Source of the DNA: Bacillota bacterium
GTDB taxonomy: Bacteria > Bacillota > Clostridia > Acetivibrionales > DTU013
DNA: 56,996 bases
Reading direction: 5' to 3'
Assembly (NCBI GenBank): GCA_023435305.1
Contig: JAEYRV010000017.1
Location: 1 to 56,996 of the forward strand
Shown here: in pieces, positions 8,836 to 17,544 of the stretch
Layout of the letters: each line of letters starts with the position of its first letter
How positions within the stretch are numbered: the stretch's first letter is position 1
Notes under the pieces: generated by a model
Database searches by the model: none
Seen by the model: the letters and a program-made list of their open reading frames with translations, nothing else
Told to the model about the DNA's origin: nothing
Made by a program: the position numbers and the translations under genes

Positions 8836-8870
8836 TTAATATTAAGTTATTATCATAGTATTTAATATTA
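8836..8870. promoter_or_regulatory. AT-rich inverted repeat upstream of the NrtR-like gene
   Basis: TTAATATTAA (8836-8845) and TTAATATTA (8862-8870) form inverted arms 16 bases apart. They lie about 58-92 bases upstream of the regulator's ATG. The position suits an autoregulatory operator. This is a structural observation only. Confidence 0.35.
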
Positions 8871-8886
8871 TACATACTGTCAAGCT

Positions 8887-8924
8887 AAAAAATGCCTGGC
8901 CCGCATCAGCAGGTCAGGCATTTT
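8887..8924 (-). terminator. Terminator of the arabinose operon
   Basis: On the minus strand AAAATGCCTGACC pairs with GGCCAGGCATTTT and is followed by a T-run. It starts about 28 bases after the abfA stop and ends the araBDA-abfA transcript before the Nudix regulator gene. Confidence 0.88.
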
Positions 8925-8951
8925 GATAAACATTGGGTCGACCGTCAAAGT

Positions 8952-10430
8952 CTATTCAACAGTCAGTACAACAACAGACATTGCAGGTAATGTGACTTTT
9001 ATGCTTCCATCCTTCAGGCTCGCTCCCGTGAAGGCTTCCGGCTTAATGTTGTCCGGCTTGTCAAAGGTATTGTGCGCGTTCATGGCAGGAGCAGTGAGAA
9101 TAGTACCGCTCACTGATGACGGTGTTATACCGCCGGGCAGACAATCTATCTCAGCTGAATTCTCATGGCTCAGGTTGCACAGTGAGATGTGGACCTTTCC
9201 GTCCTTATCCTTTGAAGCAGATGCGCTGATCTGCGGTATTGACTCATCGCCGAGGCGATATTCATCACATTCGAGCATCAAAGGAAGAAGCTCTGCATCC
9301 TGGTGCACCTTGTACATATTGAACACATGATATGTAGGAGTCAGCAGTATCTTATCGCCTTCTGTCAGTATGACAGCCTGCAGAACATTGATCACCTGAG
9401 CAATGTTTGCCATCCTCACCCTGTCGCAGTGATTATTGAAAATATTCAAATTGATTCCGGCAACCAATGCGTCACGAAGAGTGTTCTGTTGATAGAGGAA
9501 GCCCGGATTAGTCCCCTCTTCGACTGCATACCAGGTGCCCCATTCATCGACTATCAATCCGACTCTCTTTTCCTTGTCATACTGATCCATGATCGCGGAG
9601 TGGCGAGTTACCAGCTCTTCCATGAACAAGGTCTTCTTCAGCGTCTCAAACCATCCATTCACGCTGAAGTCCACAGCCGAACCCTTATGCTCCCAGTCAG
9701 TTCCGGGAACAGTATAGTAATGGAGGCTCAGTCCGTGCATCATGTTGCCGGCCTCACGCATCAGCACTTCGGTCCAGTGGTAGTCTGCAGTGTTCGGACC
9801 GCAGGCGAACTTGTTCACCTTGTTTCCGCCGAAGTTCCTGATATAGGTCGCATATCTGCGGTATTCATCGGCATAGTACTCAGCCCGCATGTTTCCGCCG
9901 CAGCCCCAGTTCTCGTTGCCTATCCCGAAATACGGGAGCTTCCAGGGCTCCTCTCTTCCGTTGGTCCTTCTGATATTGGACACAGGCGATTCGCCGTCAA
10001 ATGTTATGTATTCGACCCACTGCTGCATTTCCCTTACGGTGCCGCTTCCAAGGTTTCCGCATATATACGGCTCTGCTCCGATGAGTTCGCAAAGTCTCAT
10101 AAACTCATGGGTCCCGAAGTGGTTATTCTCAACTACGCCGCCCCAATGGGTGTTGACCATCTTAGGCCTCTGCTCGTATGGTCCGATGCCGTCCTCCCAG
10201 TGGTACTCATCGGCAAAGCAGCCGCCGGGCCATCTGAGGACCGGTATTTTCATTTCACGCAGTGCTTCGATCACATCATTGCGAATACCGTCGGTATTGG
10301 GTATGGGAGAGTCCTTCCCCACCCATATGCCCTCATATATGCATCTCCCCAGATGCTCGGAAAAATGTCCATAAATGTTCTTGTTGATTTTGTTCTTGCT
10401 GTTACCAGTGCCCATGATCAAACGCGCCAT
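8952..10430 (-). CDS. abfA: GH51 alpha-L-arabinofuranosidase
   Basis: 492 residues, a typical intracellular GH51 length with no signal peptide. Glu173 in GNENWG is the expected acid/base and Glu296 in VDEWGTW the expected nucleophile. LRWPGGCFADEYHWEDGIGP near residue 65 is a GH51 hallmark. The enzyme removes terminal alpha-L-arabinofuranosyl units from short arabino-oligosaccharides in the cytoplasm, feeding araA-araB-araD. It is the last gene of the operon, 80 bases after araA, with AAGGAAGG as ribosome binding site. Confidence 0.95.
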   Translation of the reverse strand: MARLIMGTGNSKNKINKNIYGHFSEHLGRCIYEGIWVGKDSPIPNTDGIRNDVIEALREMKIPVLRWPGGCFADEYHWEDGIGPYEQRPKMVNTHWGGVVENNHFGTHEFMRLCELIGAEPYICGNLGSGTVREMQQWVEYITFDGESPVSNIRRTNGREEPWKLPYFGIGNENWGCGGNMRAEYYADEYRRYATYIRNFGGNKVNKFACGPNTADYHWTEVLMREAGNMMHGLSLHYYTVPGTDWEHKGSAVDFSVNGWFETLKKTLFMEELVTRHSAIMDQYDKEKRVGLIVDEWGTWYAVEEGTNPGFLYQQNTLRDALVAGINLNIFNNHCDRVRMANIAQVINVLQAVILTEGDKILLTPTYHVFNMYKVHQDAELLPLMLECDEYRLGDESIPQISASASKDKDGKVHISLCNLSHENSAEIDCLPGGITPSSVSGTILTAPAMNAHNTFDKPDNIKPEAFTGASLKDGSIKVTLPAMSVVVLTVE

Positions 10431-10509
10431 GACTCTGTACCTTCCTTTCGGTTATGAAATTCTACTTTCGTATCTTATAACACTTTATTACCGGCTGAAC
10501 TGGATTTGT

Positions 10510-12006
10510 TTATTTCAAGCGCCAGATTACATCATTCCATCTTAACTCGTTCTTAAAGTCATGCATTTTAGTATCATTGTTTATCAATAAATATTCGATC
10601 CCGTTCATTTCGGCCCAATCGACCATATGCTCCTGGGTAATATCCAGGGAGAACACGGTATGGTGAGCTCCGCCCGCCAGTATCCATGCCTCTGTGGCAT
10701 CCCTCAGCGACGGCTGGGGCCTGAGCAGCACCCTTGCCACCGGAAGCTGCGGCATGTCATTCTTCTGCTCCACCGCATCCACTGAGTTGATGATCAGACG
10801 GAACCTGTCTCCCATATCTATCAATGAAGCATTCATTGCAGGACCTGATTTTCCTTTGAACACCATTCTTGCCGGATCGGCCTTGCCGCCGATCCCGAGA
10901 GGATGGACCTCGATCCTTGGCCTGGAATCAGCTATTGTCGGGCACACTTCCAGCATGTGCGCACCCAGGACCATCTCATTGCCCGGCTCCAGGTGATATG
11001 TATAATCTTCCATGAATGAAGTACCATTGTCAAGTCCTGCTCCCATAACCTTAACCAGCCTAACCATTGCGGCGGTCTTCCAGTCTCCCTCGGCTCCAAA
11101 CCCGTAGCCGGCTTCCATCAGCCGCTGAACTGCAAGTCCCGGGAGCTGTTTCAATCCGTGGAGATCCTCGAATGTGGTCGTAAAGGCGCCAAAGCCGCCC
11201 TCCTGCAAGAAGCCCTTCAGCGCAAGCTCTATTTTCGCCTGTACTCTGACGGCGTCACGTGCAGCGCCCTCTGGAACAGCCTCGCTGGCAAGGATGTATT
11301 TCTCCGAATATTCCTGCAGCAGTTTGTCCGCTTCAGAATCAGACACCTCATTCACAAGCTTTGCAAGCTCTCCTATGCCGTAACCGTTGACCGACCAGCC
11401 AAACTTGATCTGAGCCTCTACCTTGTCGCCTTCGGTTACCGCGACCTCTCTCATATTATCACCAAAACGCGCGACCTTCAATACCCGGCTTTCAGCGCTG
11501 CCGTATGCGGCACGCATCCAGACGCCTATCCTGCGGCGCACCTCTGTATCCTCCCAATGGCCGGCAACCACCTTGCGGGCCAGGCGGAGGCGGGAGCCTA
11601 TGAAGCCGTATTCCCTGTCGCCGTGGGCCGACTGGTTTAGGTTCATAAAGTCCATATCTATGCTGCTCCAGGGAATATCCCTGTTGAATTGCGTATGCAG
11701 GTGCAGCAAGGGTTTTTGCAGTATCGAGAGACCGGCAATCCACATCTTTGCCGGTGAAAATGTATGCATCCAGGTAATTATGCCTGCGCAGCTCTCGTCA
11801 CTGTTTGCTTCCATACAAAGCCTGCGTATCTCATCCGGTGTTTTCACAACAGGTTTGAAAACCACTTTCCCCGGAATGGATGGGTCCTTATCCAGCGCCG
11901 CTGCGATCGCAGCCGAATGCTCAGCAGCCTGTGCCAGTGTTTCAGGCCCATATAGATGCTGACTTCCTGTTACAAACCAAAAAACATAATTCTTCAAATC
12001 CTTCAC
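10510..12006 (-). CDS. araA: L-arabinose isomerase
   Basis: 498 residues, the usual length for AraA. The N-terminus FWFVTGSQHLYGPETL is a signature of the family. The metal- and substrate-binding region NGTSFMEDYTYHL and the following GNEMVLGAHMLEVCP are intact. It converts L-arabinose to L-ribulose, the first step of bacterial arabinose catabolism. It lies between araD and abfA in the araB-araD-araA-abfA operon, 26 bases from araD. Confidence 0.97.
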   Translation of the reverse strand: MKDLKNYVFWFVTGSQHLYGPETLAQAAEHSAAIAAALDKDPSIPGKVVFKPVVKTPDEIRRLCMEANSDESCAGIITWMHTFSPAKMWIAGLSILQKPLLHLHTQFNRDIPWSSIDMDFMNLNQSAHGDREYGFIGSRLRLARKVVAGHWEDTEVRRRIGVWMRAAYGSAESRVLKVARFGDNMREVAVTEGDKVEAQIKFGWSVNGYGIGELAKLVNEVSDSEADKLLQEYSEKYILASEAVPEGAARDAVRVQAKIELALKGFLQEGGFGAFTTTFEDLHGLKQLPGLAVQRLMEAGYGFGAEGDWKTAAMVRLVKVMGAGLDNGTSFMEDYTYHLEPGNEMVLGAHMLEVCPTIADSRPRIEVHPLGIGGKADPARMVFKGKSGPAMNASLIDMGDRFRLIINSVDAVEQKNDMPQLPVARVLLRPQPSLRDATEAWILAGGAHHTVFSLDITQEHMVDWAEMNGIEYLLINNDTKMHDFKNELRWNDVIWRLK

Positions 12007-12031
12007 AAAAAACCCTCCCTGCTACAATATT

Positions 12032-12721
12032 CTACTTCTGACCGTAATATGCATTCGAGCCGTGCTTCCTGAAAAAGTGCTTGTCCTGTAAAGCCTGGTT
12101 TAAAGGATTCAATCCGGGCGTCAATAAAAGTGAGTTGAACGCCATCATTGCAACCGTTTCAAGAACAACCGAATTATGGACCGCCTCTGCGGCGTCCTTG
12201 CCCCAGGTAAAGGGTCCGTGGCCGCTGACCAGGACACCCGGCGCGTGTACGGGATCCCTGTCCTTGAAGGTCTCTGCAATAACAATACCGGTATTCATTT
12301 CATAATCAGACTTTATTTCATCATCTGTCATTTTTCTCGTACATGGTATCTCTCCATAAAAATAGTCGGCATGAGTAGTGCCAAAGGCCGGAATGCCCCT
12401 TTCAGCCTGTGCCCAGATCGTTGCCCAGTTGGAATGCGTATGGACAACTCCCCCGATATCCCTGAAGCTCTTGTAAAGCACCAGATGGGTAAGCACATCC
12501 GAGGATGGCCTCATATTTCCTTCGACCCGGTTCCCATCCAGATCCACCACTACCATATCCTCAGCCTTCAGTTCCTCGTAAGGCACGCCGCTTGGCTTGA
12601 TGACGACCAGTCCGCTTTCCCTGTCGATACCGCTTACATTGCCCCATGTATAGGTCACGAGGTTTCTGGCAGGCAGCTCCAGGTTTGCCAGCAAAACTGC
12701 CTGTTTCAATTGTTCAAGCAT
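12032..12721 (-). CDS. araD: L-ribulose-5-phosphate 4-epimerase
   Basis: The ATG at 12721 is preceded by GGAGGTGG at good spacing; the in-frame TTG one codon upstream is less likely. The protein of about 229 residues is a class II aldolase/epimerase. Zn-binding and catalytic features are visible: SSDVLTHLVLY, then VVHTHSNWATIWAQA with the HxH metal pair, and a further His in VSGHGPFTWG. It converts L-ribulose-5-phosphate to D-xylulose-5-phosphate, delivering arabinose carbon to the pentose phosphate pathway. It is coupled closely to araB (20 bases) and araA. Confidence 0.97.
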   Translation of the reverse strand: MLEQLKQAVLLANLELPARNLVTYTWGNVSGIDRESGLVVIKPSGVPYEELKAEDMVVVDLDGNRVEGNMRPSSDVLTHLVLYKSFRDIGGVVHTHSNWATIWAQAERGIPAFGTTHADYFYGEIPCTRKMTDDEIKSDYEMNTGIVIAETFKDRDPVHAPGVLVSGHGPFTWGKDAAEAVHNSVVLETVAMMAFNSLLLTPGLNPLNQALQDKHFFRKHGSNAYYGQK

Positions 12722-12741
12722 CAATATCCACCTCCCGTGAT

Positions 12742-14349
12742 TTAATCCAGATTATCAACTGCCGCCCTTTCTATTGCCAATCCCTTCGTATAACGTTTCA
12801 TAAATTCATTGAAGCCGGCCGCATCTGACTGATCAGGCTCGACAGTGCTCACCTGACATCCGGCGAAGACCTTTCCGACCAGGAAATCCTCCAGAGACTC
12901 GCCATTCTCCCTGGAAGCCATATATGAAGCCAGCAGCGCTATGCCCCATGCTCCGCCTTCACCCGCTGTTTCCATGACTGATACGGGAACGTTGAGAGCG
13001 GCAGCCATTATCTTCTGACCCACTTCCTTTGTCTTGAAAAATCCACCGTGGCCCAGTATTTCATCCACCTTCACAGACTCCCTGCTCATTAATATATCCA
13101 TGCCGGTTTTCAGCGCGCCAAGGGCGGAAAACAGATTGGCCCTCATAAAATTAGCCAGATTGAATCTGCTGCCGGCAGAGCGGACAAACAGGGGACGTCC
13201 CTGTTCAAAGTGTGTTATATGCTCTCCTGACACATATCCATAGGACAGCAGTCCTCCGCAGTCCGGATCTCCCCGGAGGGCTTCTCCCAGCAGTGTGTCG
13301 TAAAGCTTCGCTTTGCTCACATCATTTCCCAGTGCTCTGGAGGCTTCCGCAAACAGCCCTATCCATGCATCGTAATCGGATGTGCAATTATTCGAATGTA
13401 CCATGGCCACAGGCTTGCCGGAAGGTGTCGTCACCAGGTCGACCTCGGGGTAGACCGAAGACAATTCCTTCTCAAGCACCAGCATTGCAAAAACCGAGGT
13501 CCCGGCAGATACATTTCCCGTGCGTGCAGCTACGCTGTTGGTAGCGACCATTCCCGTCCCGGCGTCGCCTTCCGGCGGACACAGGGGGATCCCCGCTTCC
13601 AGCTGCCCTGCCTCATCCAGCAGGCGGGCTCCCTCCGCGGTAAGCGTACCGGCATTTTCTCCAGCCGGAAGCACGCCCGGAAGTATATCCCGGAGCTTCC
13701 ACGGAAGACCCAGCGGGCTTACCAGTTCTTCAAACTGTCCCATCATTTGCTGATTATAGCTGCCAGTAGCCGCATCTATCGGGAAAACGCCGGAAGCATC
13801 GCCGATACCGAGCACCTTGCTCCCGGTCAGCTTCCAGTGTACATATCCCGCCAGCGTCGTCATGAATGCGATTTCATTTATATGCTCCTCACCATTGAGG
13901 ATCGCCTGATAAAGGTGGGCAATGCTCCATCTCTGAGGTATCGGGAAATCAAACAGTCCCGTCAGTTTTTCGGAAGCCTGCTCCGTAATATTGTTTCTCC
14001 ATGTACGGAAGGGAGTCAGCAGCCTTTCTTCCTTGTCTAAAACTATATAGCCGTGCATCATTGCACTGATGCCTATCGCGCCGACCTTCGTGATCTGAGT
14101 TCCATACCGGGCCAGCACATCTTCAGCCATAGCCTTGTAGCTGAGCCGTATCCCCTCCAGAATTTTCTCGGGGCTATAGGTCCAGATGCCGTTTATGCAG
14201 CTGTTCTCCCAGTCATAGCTGCCAGATGCCACAGGCATTTGATCCTCGCCGATCAGGACAGTCTTTATACGTGTTGACCCCAATTCCATACCAAGCGTTG
14301 TCCTGCCGTTGATTATAGAATTTTTGATATCCTTGGATTCTGCGCTCAT
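12742..14349 (-). CDS. araB: FGGY-family L-ribulokinase
   Basis: About 535 residues, starting at the second of two adjacent ATG codons because GGAGG lies six bases upstream of it. The N-terminal phosphate-binding loop LGMELGSTRIKTVLIG and the C-terminal GHGGFFKTKEVGQ and AGEGGAWGIALLA motifs mark an FGGY carbohydrate kinase. Its position between araR and araD makes L-ribulokinase the expected activity (ATP-dependent phosphorylation of L-ribulose). The sequence belongs to the clostridial kinase type that resembles xylulokinases, so automated names vary. It is the first structural gene of the operon after araR. Confidence 0.9.
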   Translation of the reverse strand: MSAESKDIKNSIINGRTTLGMELGSTRIKTVLIGEDQMPVASGSYDWENSCINGIWTYSPEKILEGIRLSYKAMAEDVLARYGTQITKVGAIGISAMMHGYIVLDKEERLLTPFRTWRNNITEQASEKLTGLFDFPIPQRWSIAHLYQAILNGEEHINEIAFMTTLAGYVHWKLTGSKVLGIGDASGVFPIDAATGSYNQQMMGQFEELVSPLGLPWKLRDILPGVLPAGENAGTLTAEGARLLDEAGQLEAGIPLCPPEGDAGTGMVATNSVAARTGNVSAGTSVFAMLVLEKELSSVYPEVDLVTTPSGKPVAMVHSNNCTSDYDAWIGLFAEASRALGNDVSKAKLYDTLLGEALRGDPDCGGLLSYGYVSGEHITHFEQGRPLFVRSAGSRFNLANFMRANLFSALGALKTGMDILMSRESVKVDEILGHGGFFKTKEVGQKIMAAALNVPVSVMETAGEGGAWGIALLASYMASRENGESLEDFLVGKVFAGCQVSTVEPDQSDAAGFNEFMKRYTKGLAIERAAVDNLD

Positions 14350-14386
14350 CATATCCCTCCGTTACATGATAATATTTCCTATAAGG

Positions 14387-14418
14387 CATTACAGGTATAC
14401 TCGCGGGTACATGTAATG
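14387..14418. promoter_or_regulatory. Inverted repeat between araR and araB, possible AraR operator
   Basis: CATTACA (14387-14393) and TGTAATG (14412-14418) are perfect 7-bp arms of a 32-bp imperfect palindrome whose inner part also pairs in GTA(T)AC form. It lies about 40 bases upstream of araB. This position suits an AraR operator controlling araBDA-abfA separately from araR. Confidence 0.5.
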
Positions 14419-14437
14419 TCATATGTTTCATTTACTG

Positions 14438-15532
14438 CTATCTCTTCTTACACGAATCCTTGATCACCAGCTCGGGAACTATGACCTGCTGCGAATAGCT
14501 GCTCACGTTGTCCTTCCCTGCCAGAATATCAAGCAAAAGCTCTGCTGCCGCCGTTCCCAGCTGCTCCTTTGGATGTGACACCGATGTCAGCCTGACAGCG
14601 CCGTTTTCAGAGAGATGTGAGTCGTCAAATCCTGTGATGGATATGTTCTCCGGCACCTTCAGTCCCATTCCCTCAACGAGCTGGAATATCCTGAAGGCGA
14701 TCTCGTCATTATAGCATGCAATGGCATCTATCCTGCGTCCCGACATGAGCATTTCCCTGATTGCATTTACCGGTTTTACAGCCTTGTCCTCGGTATGGAA
14801 AAGGATCACATTATCAGGGTCATATGACAGTCCGGCATCAGCCAGCGCCCTGGCATACCCCTTGTGCCTGTTCAGGCCCTGTACATCGTCAGCCTTGAAT
14901 ATGCCCGCGATCTTCCTGTGGCCCAGCTCCGCCAGGTATTTTACGGCAGAATACATACCGGCGGCATCATCCAGTATGACGCATGGCTTGTTCGCCAGAT
15001 TCTGAGGGCAGCCATGAATGAAAACATACGGTATGCCGCTGTTGTCCAACGCCTTGAACAGCTCCAGGCTGCGGGAAAGCAACGCGCTTTTTGTCGGCTC
15101 TATGATCAGCCCTTCAACGTTTTTGCCCAGCATATCCTTCAGGCAGCTGTACTCGTTTGCTGTATCGTTGTTGGTGTTTTTCAGAATAATGCTGTAACCG
15201 TTCCGGGAAAGCACACTGTCGATCCCCTGGATCACCTTCGGGAATATATATTCGGATATATATGTTGTTATTACTCCAATGTTTCTTGAAGAACTCCGTT
15301 TAATACTTGTATCAAGACAATATGTGCCCCTTCCGTGTTCGGAGGTCAGATATCCTTCGTTGATCAGTATCGATATAGCCTTCCTCACCGTGTTCCTGCT
15401 GATGCTGAACATTTCGGCAAGGGTATTTTCCGAGGGAATCGGCTCTCCCGGCTTGATCCTGCCCATGAGTATCTCATCCTTAAGATACTCCTTAAGCCTG
15501 CAGTATTTAGGCTGATTATTATCATTTGTCAT
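14438..15532 (-). CDS. araR: AraR: GntR-type winged helix fused to LacI-type sensor domain
   Basis: 364 residues. Residues 1-75 form a GntR-family winged helix (LKEYLKDEILMGRIKPGEPIPSENTLAEMF). Residues about 85-360 are a periplasmic-binding-protein-like effector domain (NIGVITTYISEYIFPKVIQGI, then ISITGFDDSHLSENG). This fusion is the architecture of B. subtilis AraR, which represses arabinose genes and releases DNA when L-arabinose binds. It heads the araB-araD-araA-abfA cluster on the same strand, 88 bases upstream of araB. GGAG lies eight bases upstream of the ATG. Confidence 0.94.
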   Translation of the reverse strand: MTNDNNQPKYCRLKEYLKDEILMGRIKPGEPIPSENTLAEMFSISRNTVRKAISILINEGYLTSEHGRGTYCLDTSIKRSSSRNIGVITTYISEYIFPKVIQGIDSVLSRNGYSIILKNTNNDTANEYSCLKDMLGKNVEGLIIEPTKSALLSRSLELFKALDNSGIPYVFIHGCPQNLANKPCVILDDAAGMYSAVKYLAELGHRKIAGIFKADDVQGLNRHKGYARALADAGLSYDPDNVILFHTEDKAVKPVNAIREMLMSGRRIDAIACYNDEIAFRIFQLVEGMGLKVPENISITGFDDSHLSENGAVRLTSVSHPKEQLGTAAAELLLDILAGKDNVSSYSQQVIVPELVIKDSCKKR

Positions 15533-15552
15533 AAGAGGCTCCAGAGAAGTTC

Positions 15553-15570
15553 AACTTGTATGCACATGTT
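15553..15570. promoter_or_regulatory. AraR-type operator upstream of araR
   Basis: AACTTGTATGCACATGTT is an 18-bp imperfect palindrome (AAC-x-TGT-N4-ACA-x-GTT) that resembles B. subtilis AraR boxes. It lies 21 bases upstream of the araR start and just downstream of TATAAT on the minus strand (TGTTATAATG), so bound AraR would repress its own gene. Confidence 0.6.
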
Positions 15571-15658
15571 GCTTACATTATAACATATATAATTCAAAAA
15601 GAAGTTCCTGTTTGCAGAAAAATTTTAAATCGAAATCCACCGGCTGGCAACTTCCTCA

Positions 15659-17395
15659 CTACTCTGCCTCCACTGGTATGAACCCGGCCTTTGTGACGTC
15701 AAAAAGCCCCATATCCGTCAGTTTGAGCTCTGGTATGACCGGGAGGGACATAAAGCATAGGGTCACGACCGGCTCTACCTCCCTGCTTATGCCAAGCCGG
15801 ACATATGCGTCCTCATGTATCAGTGAAAGCCTTTCGCTGACCCATTCTCCGGTCCGGTCCGTCATTATCCCGCCCACGACCATCGGCATAGAATTGATGA
15901 CCTCGCCATCCTTGACGAGAATGATGCCGCCGCCCTGTTCCACCAGCTTTTCGACTGCCAGCGCCATATCCGGGTCATTTGTGCCGACGGTGATGATATT
16001 GTGGGAATCATGTGCGATAGACAATGCCACAGCGCCCGATTTGATCCCGTATCCCCTGATAAGCGCCAGTCCGACATTTCCTGTGGCCTGATGACGTTCG
16101 ATGACCGCCGCCTTGGCAATATCACTGCCGGGCTGCCACACAAATGCGCCGTCAGCGTCCAGCTCGATCTCAGCCGTTCCTTTTGCTGTTACGACTCCGC
16201 CGGGCAATATATCAATGACATTGACACGATTGGACTTCAATTTAAGCTCCAGCTTTTTGACGGAAAAATCCTTTACATGAAAACTGCCCTGTACGGAAGA
16301 AATATCACAGTGCCGCACCTCCGGCAAATACCTTCCGCCCCTTGCCGCTTCCTCTCCTTTAATAAATACCATATTCACATTGAACTGTTTTAGATCATCC
16401 AGCAGCACGATATCGGCACGCAGTCCGGGAGCAATAGCCCCCCTGTCACGCAGTCCGAAACATTCCGCCGCATTCAGGCTCGCCATCCGGATCGAGGTGA
16501 CAGGATCGATGCCTTCCTGCACACAAATTCGGAGATGGCCGTCGATATGTCCCTCTCTGAAAATGGTCTCGGGCTGACGGTCATCCGAGCAAAGCAGACA
16601 ACGCCTGCTGTTGGCCGGTGTGACAGCCTGCAAGAGATTCCTCAGATCATGGCAGGCAGAGCCCTGCCTCATCAGGACATACATCCCCAGTGAAATACGA
16701 TCCAGCATTTCCTGTGTAGTCGAGCATTCATGATCGGTGTGGATCCCTCCGGCTGCATATGCATTGAGGCCTTTTCCGGACAGTGCAGGACAATGGCCGT
16801 CGATGAGCCTGCCTTCGCCAAGAGCCGCCATCAGCTTATCCAAAACAGCATCCTCGGCATCAATGACTCCGTTATAGTTCATGAACTCACCCAGCCCCAG
16901 TATCCTGGGATTTTTCAGCGGTTCAGTCATGGCCGCCGCGTCAATAACAGCCCCGGCATGTTCAAAGGGCGTCGCCGGGACACATGACGGCAGCATATAA
17001 AGAATGTCGAGCTTTGTGCCCTTTGCCGCCTCCAGCATGTAATCCATGCCCGTCATACCGCATACATTGACTATTTCGTGGGGATCGGCAATAATAGTAG
17101 TCGTCCCATGGGGGACCAGAAGCCTCCCGATTTCCTCCGGAGTGACATAAGAGGATTCGATATGGATATGTGAATCGATGAATCCGGGAGCCGCATACTG
17201 CCCCTTGGCATCTATCACGCGGATGCCGTCATAGTCTCCGACACCGGCTATATATCCGTCCTTTATGGCAATGCTTTTGCCCTCGATAATGGAACCGCTG
17301 TAGACATCAACTATTTTAACGTTCTTAATTACAACATCTGCGGGAATTCGCCCCGCTGCCGCATCTATTCTTGATTTCAGTGACGATTTATCCAC
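15659..17395 (-). CDS. ade: Adenine deaminase
   Basis: 578 residues from a GTG start with GGAG upstream. It is an amidohydrolase-superfamily enzyme with the Ade layout. The N-terminal part has APGFIDSHIHIESS (metal-binding HxH), HGTTTIIADPHEI and DGHCPALSGKGLNAY. The C-terminal Ade domain has AHDSHNIITVGTNDPDMALA and EQGGGIILVKDG. It deaminates adenine to hypoxanthine for purine salvage. It lies 150 bases after the BMP-type binding protein gene on the same strand, at the end of a riboswitch-controlled nucleoside transport operon. This suggests coupled uptake and conversion of purines. Confidence 0.96.
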   Translation of the reverse strand: MDKSSLKSRIDAAAGRIPADVVIKNVKIVDVYSGSIIEGKSIAIKDGYIAGVGDYDGIRVIDAKGQYAAPGFIDSHIHIESSYVTPEEIGRLLVPHGTTTIIADPHEIVNVCGMTGMDYMLEAAKGTKLDILYMLPSCVPATPFEHAGAVIDAAAMTEPLKNPRILGLGEFMNYNGVIDAEDAVLDKLMAALGEGRLIDGHCPALSGKGLNAYAAGGIHTDHECSTTQEMLDRISLGMYVLMRQGSACHDLRNLLQAVTPANSRRCLLCSDDRQPETIFREGHIDGHLRICVQEGIDPVTSIRMASLNAAECFGLRDRGAIAPGLRADIVLLDDLKQFNVNMVFIKGEEAARGGRYLPEVRHCDISSVQGSFHVKDFSVKKLELKLKSNRVNVIDILPGGVVTAKGTAEIELDADGAFVWQPGSDIAKAAVIERHQATGNVGLALIRGYGIKSGAVALSIAHDSHNIITVGTNDPDMALAVEKLVEQGGGIILVKDGEVINSMPMVVGGIMTDRTGEWVSERLSLIHEDAYVRLGISREVEPVVTLCFMSLPVIPELKLTDMGLFDVTKAGFIPVEAE

Positions 17396-17435
17396 GACAA
17401 ATCTCCTTATTCCTGTCCAATATATTAACTTCCGT

Positions 17436-17485
17436 ATAGAGCAACCGGCAGTGGGAGTATTTGTGCCCCCATTGCCGGTCTATAT
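17436..17485 (-). other. Stable hairpin between nupA and ade
   Basis: Minus-strand arms TATAG/CTATA, then CCGGCA/TGCCGG, then GGG/CCC form one long stem across about 50 bases. No T-run follows, so it is not a canonical intrinsic terminator. It may set relative expression by protecting the upstream mRNA 3' end or by partial termination between the transporter genes and ade. Confidence 0.5.
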
Positions 17486-17544
17486 CCATTATACTATACT
17501 AGTATTCAATTATACAGTAGTGCTTGTTTTCTCCTGCAGTCTTA

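Noticed and set aside
17436..17485. Second purine riboswitch before ade
   Set aside because: It starts TATAATGGATATAG, but the TATATGG loop, CCGTAAA loop and TTTCTAC junction are absent.
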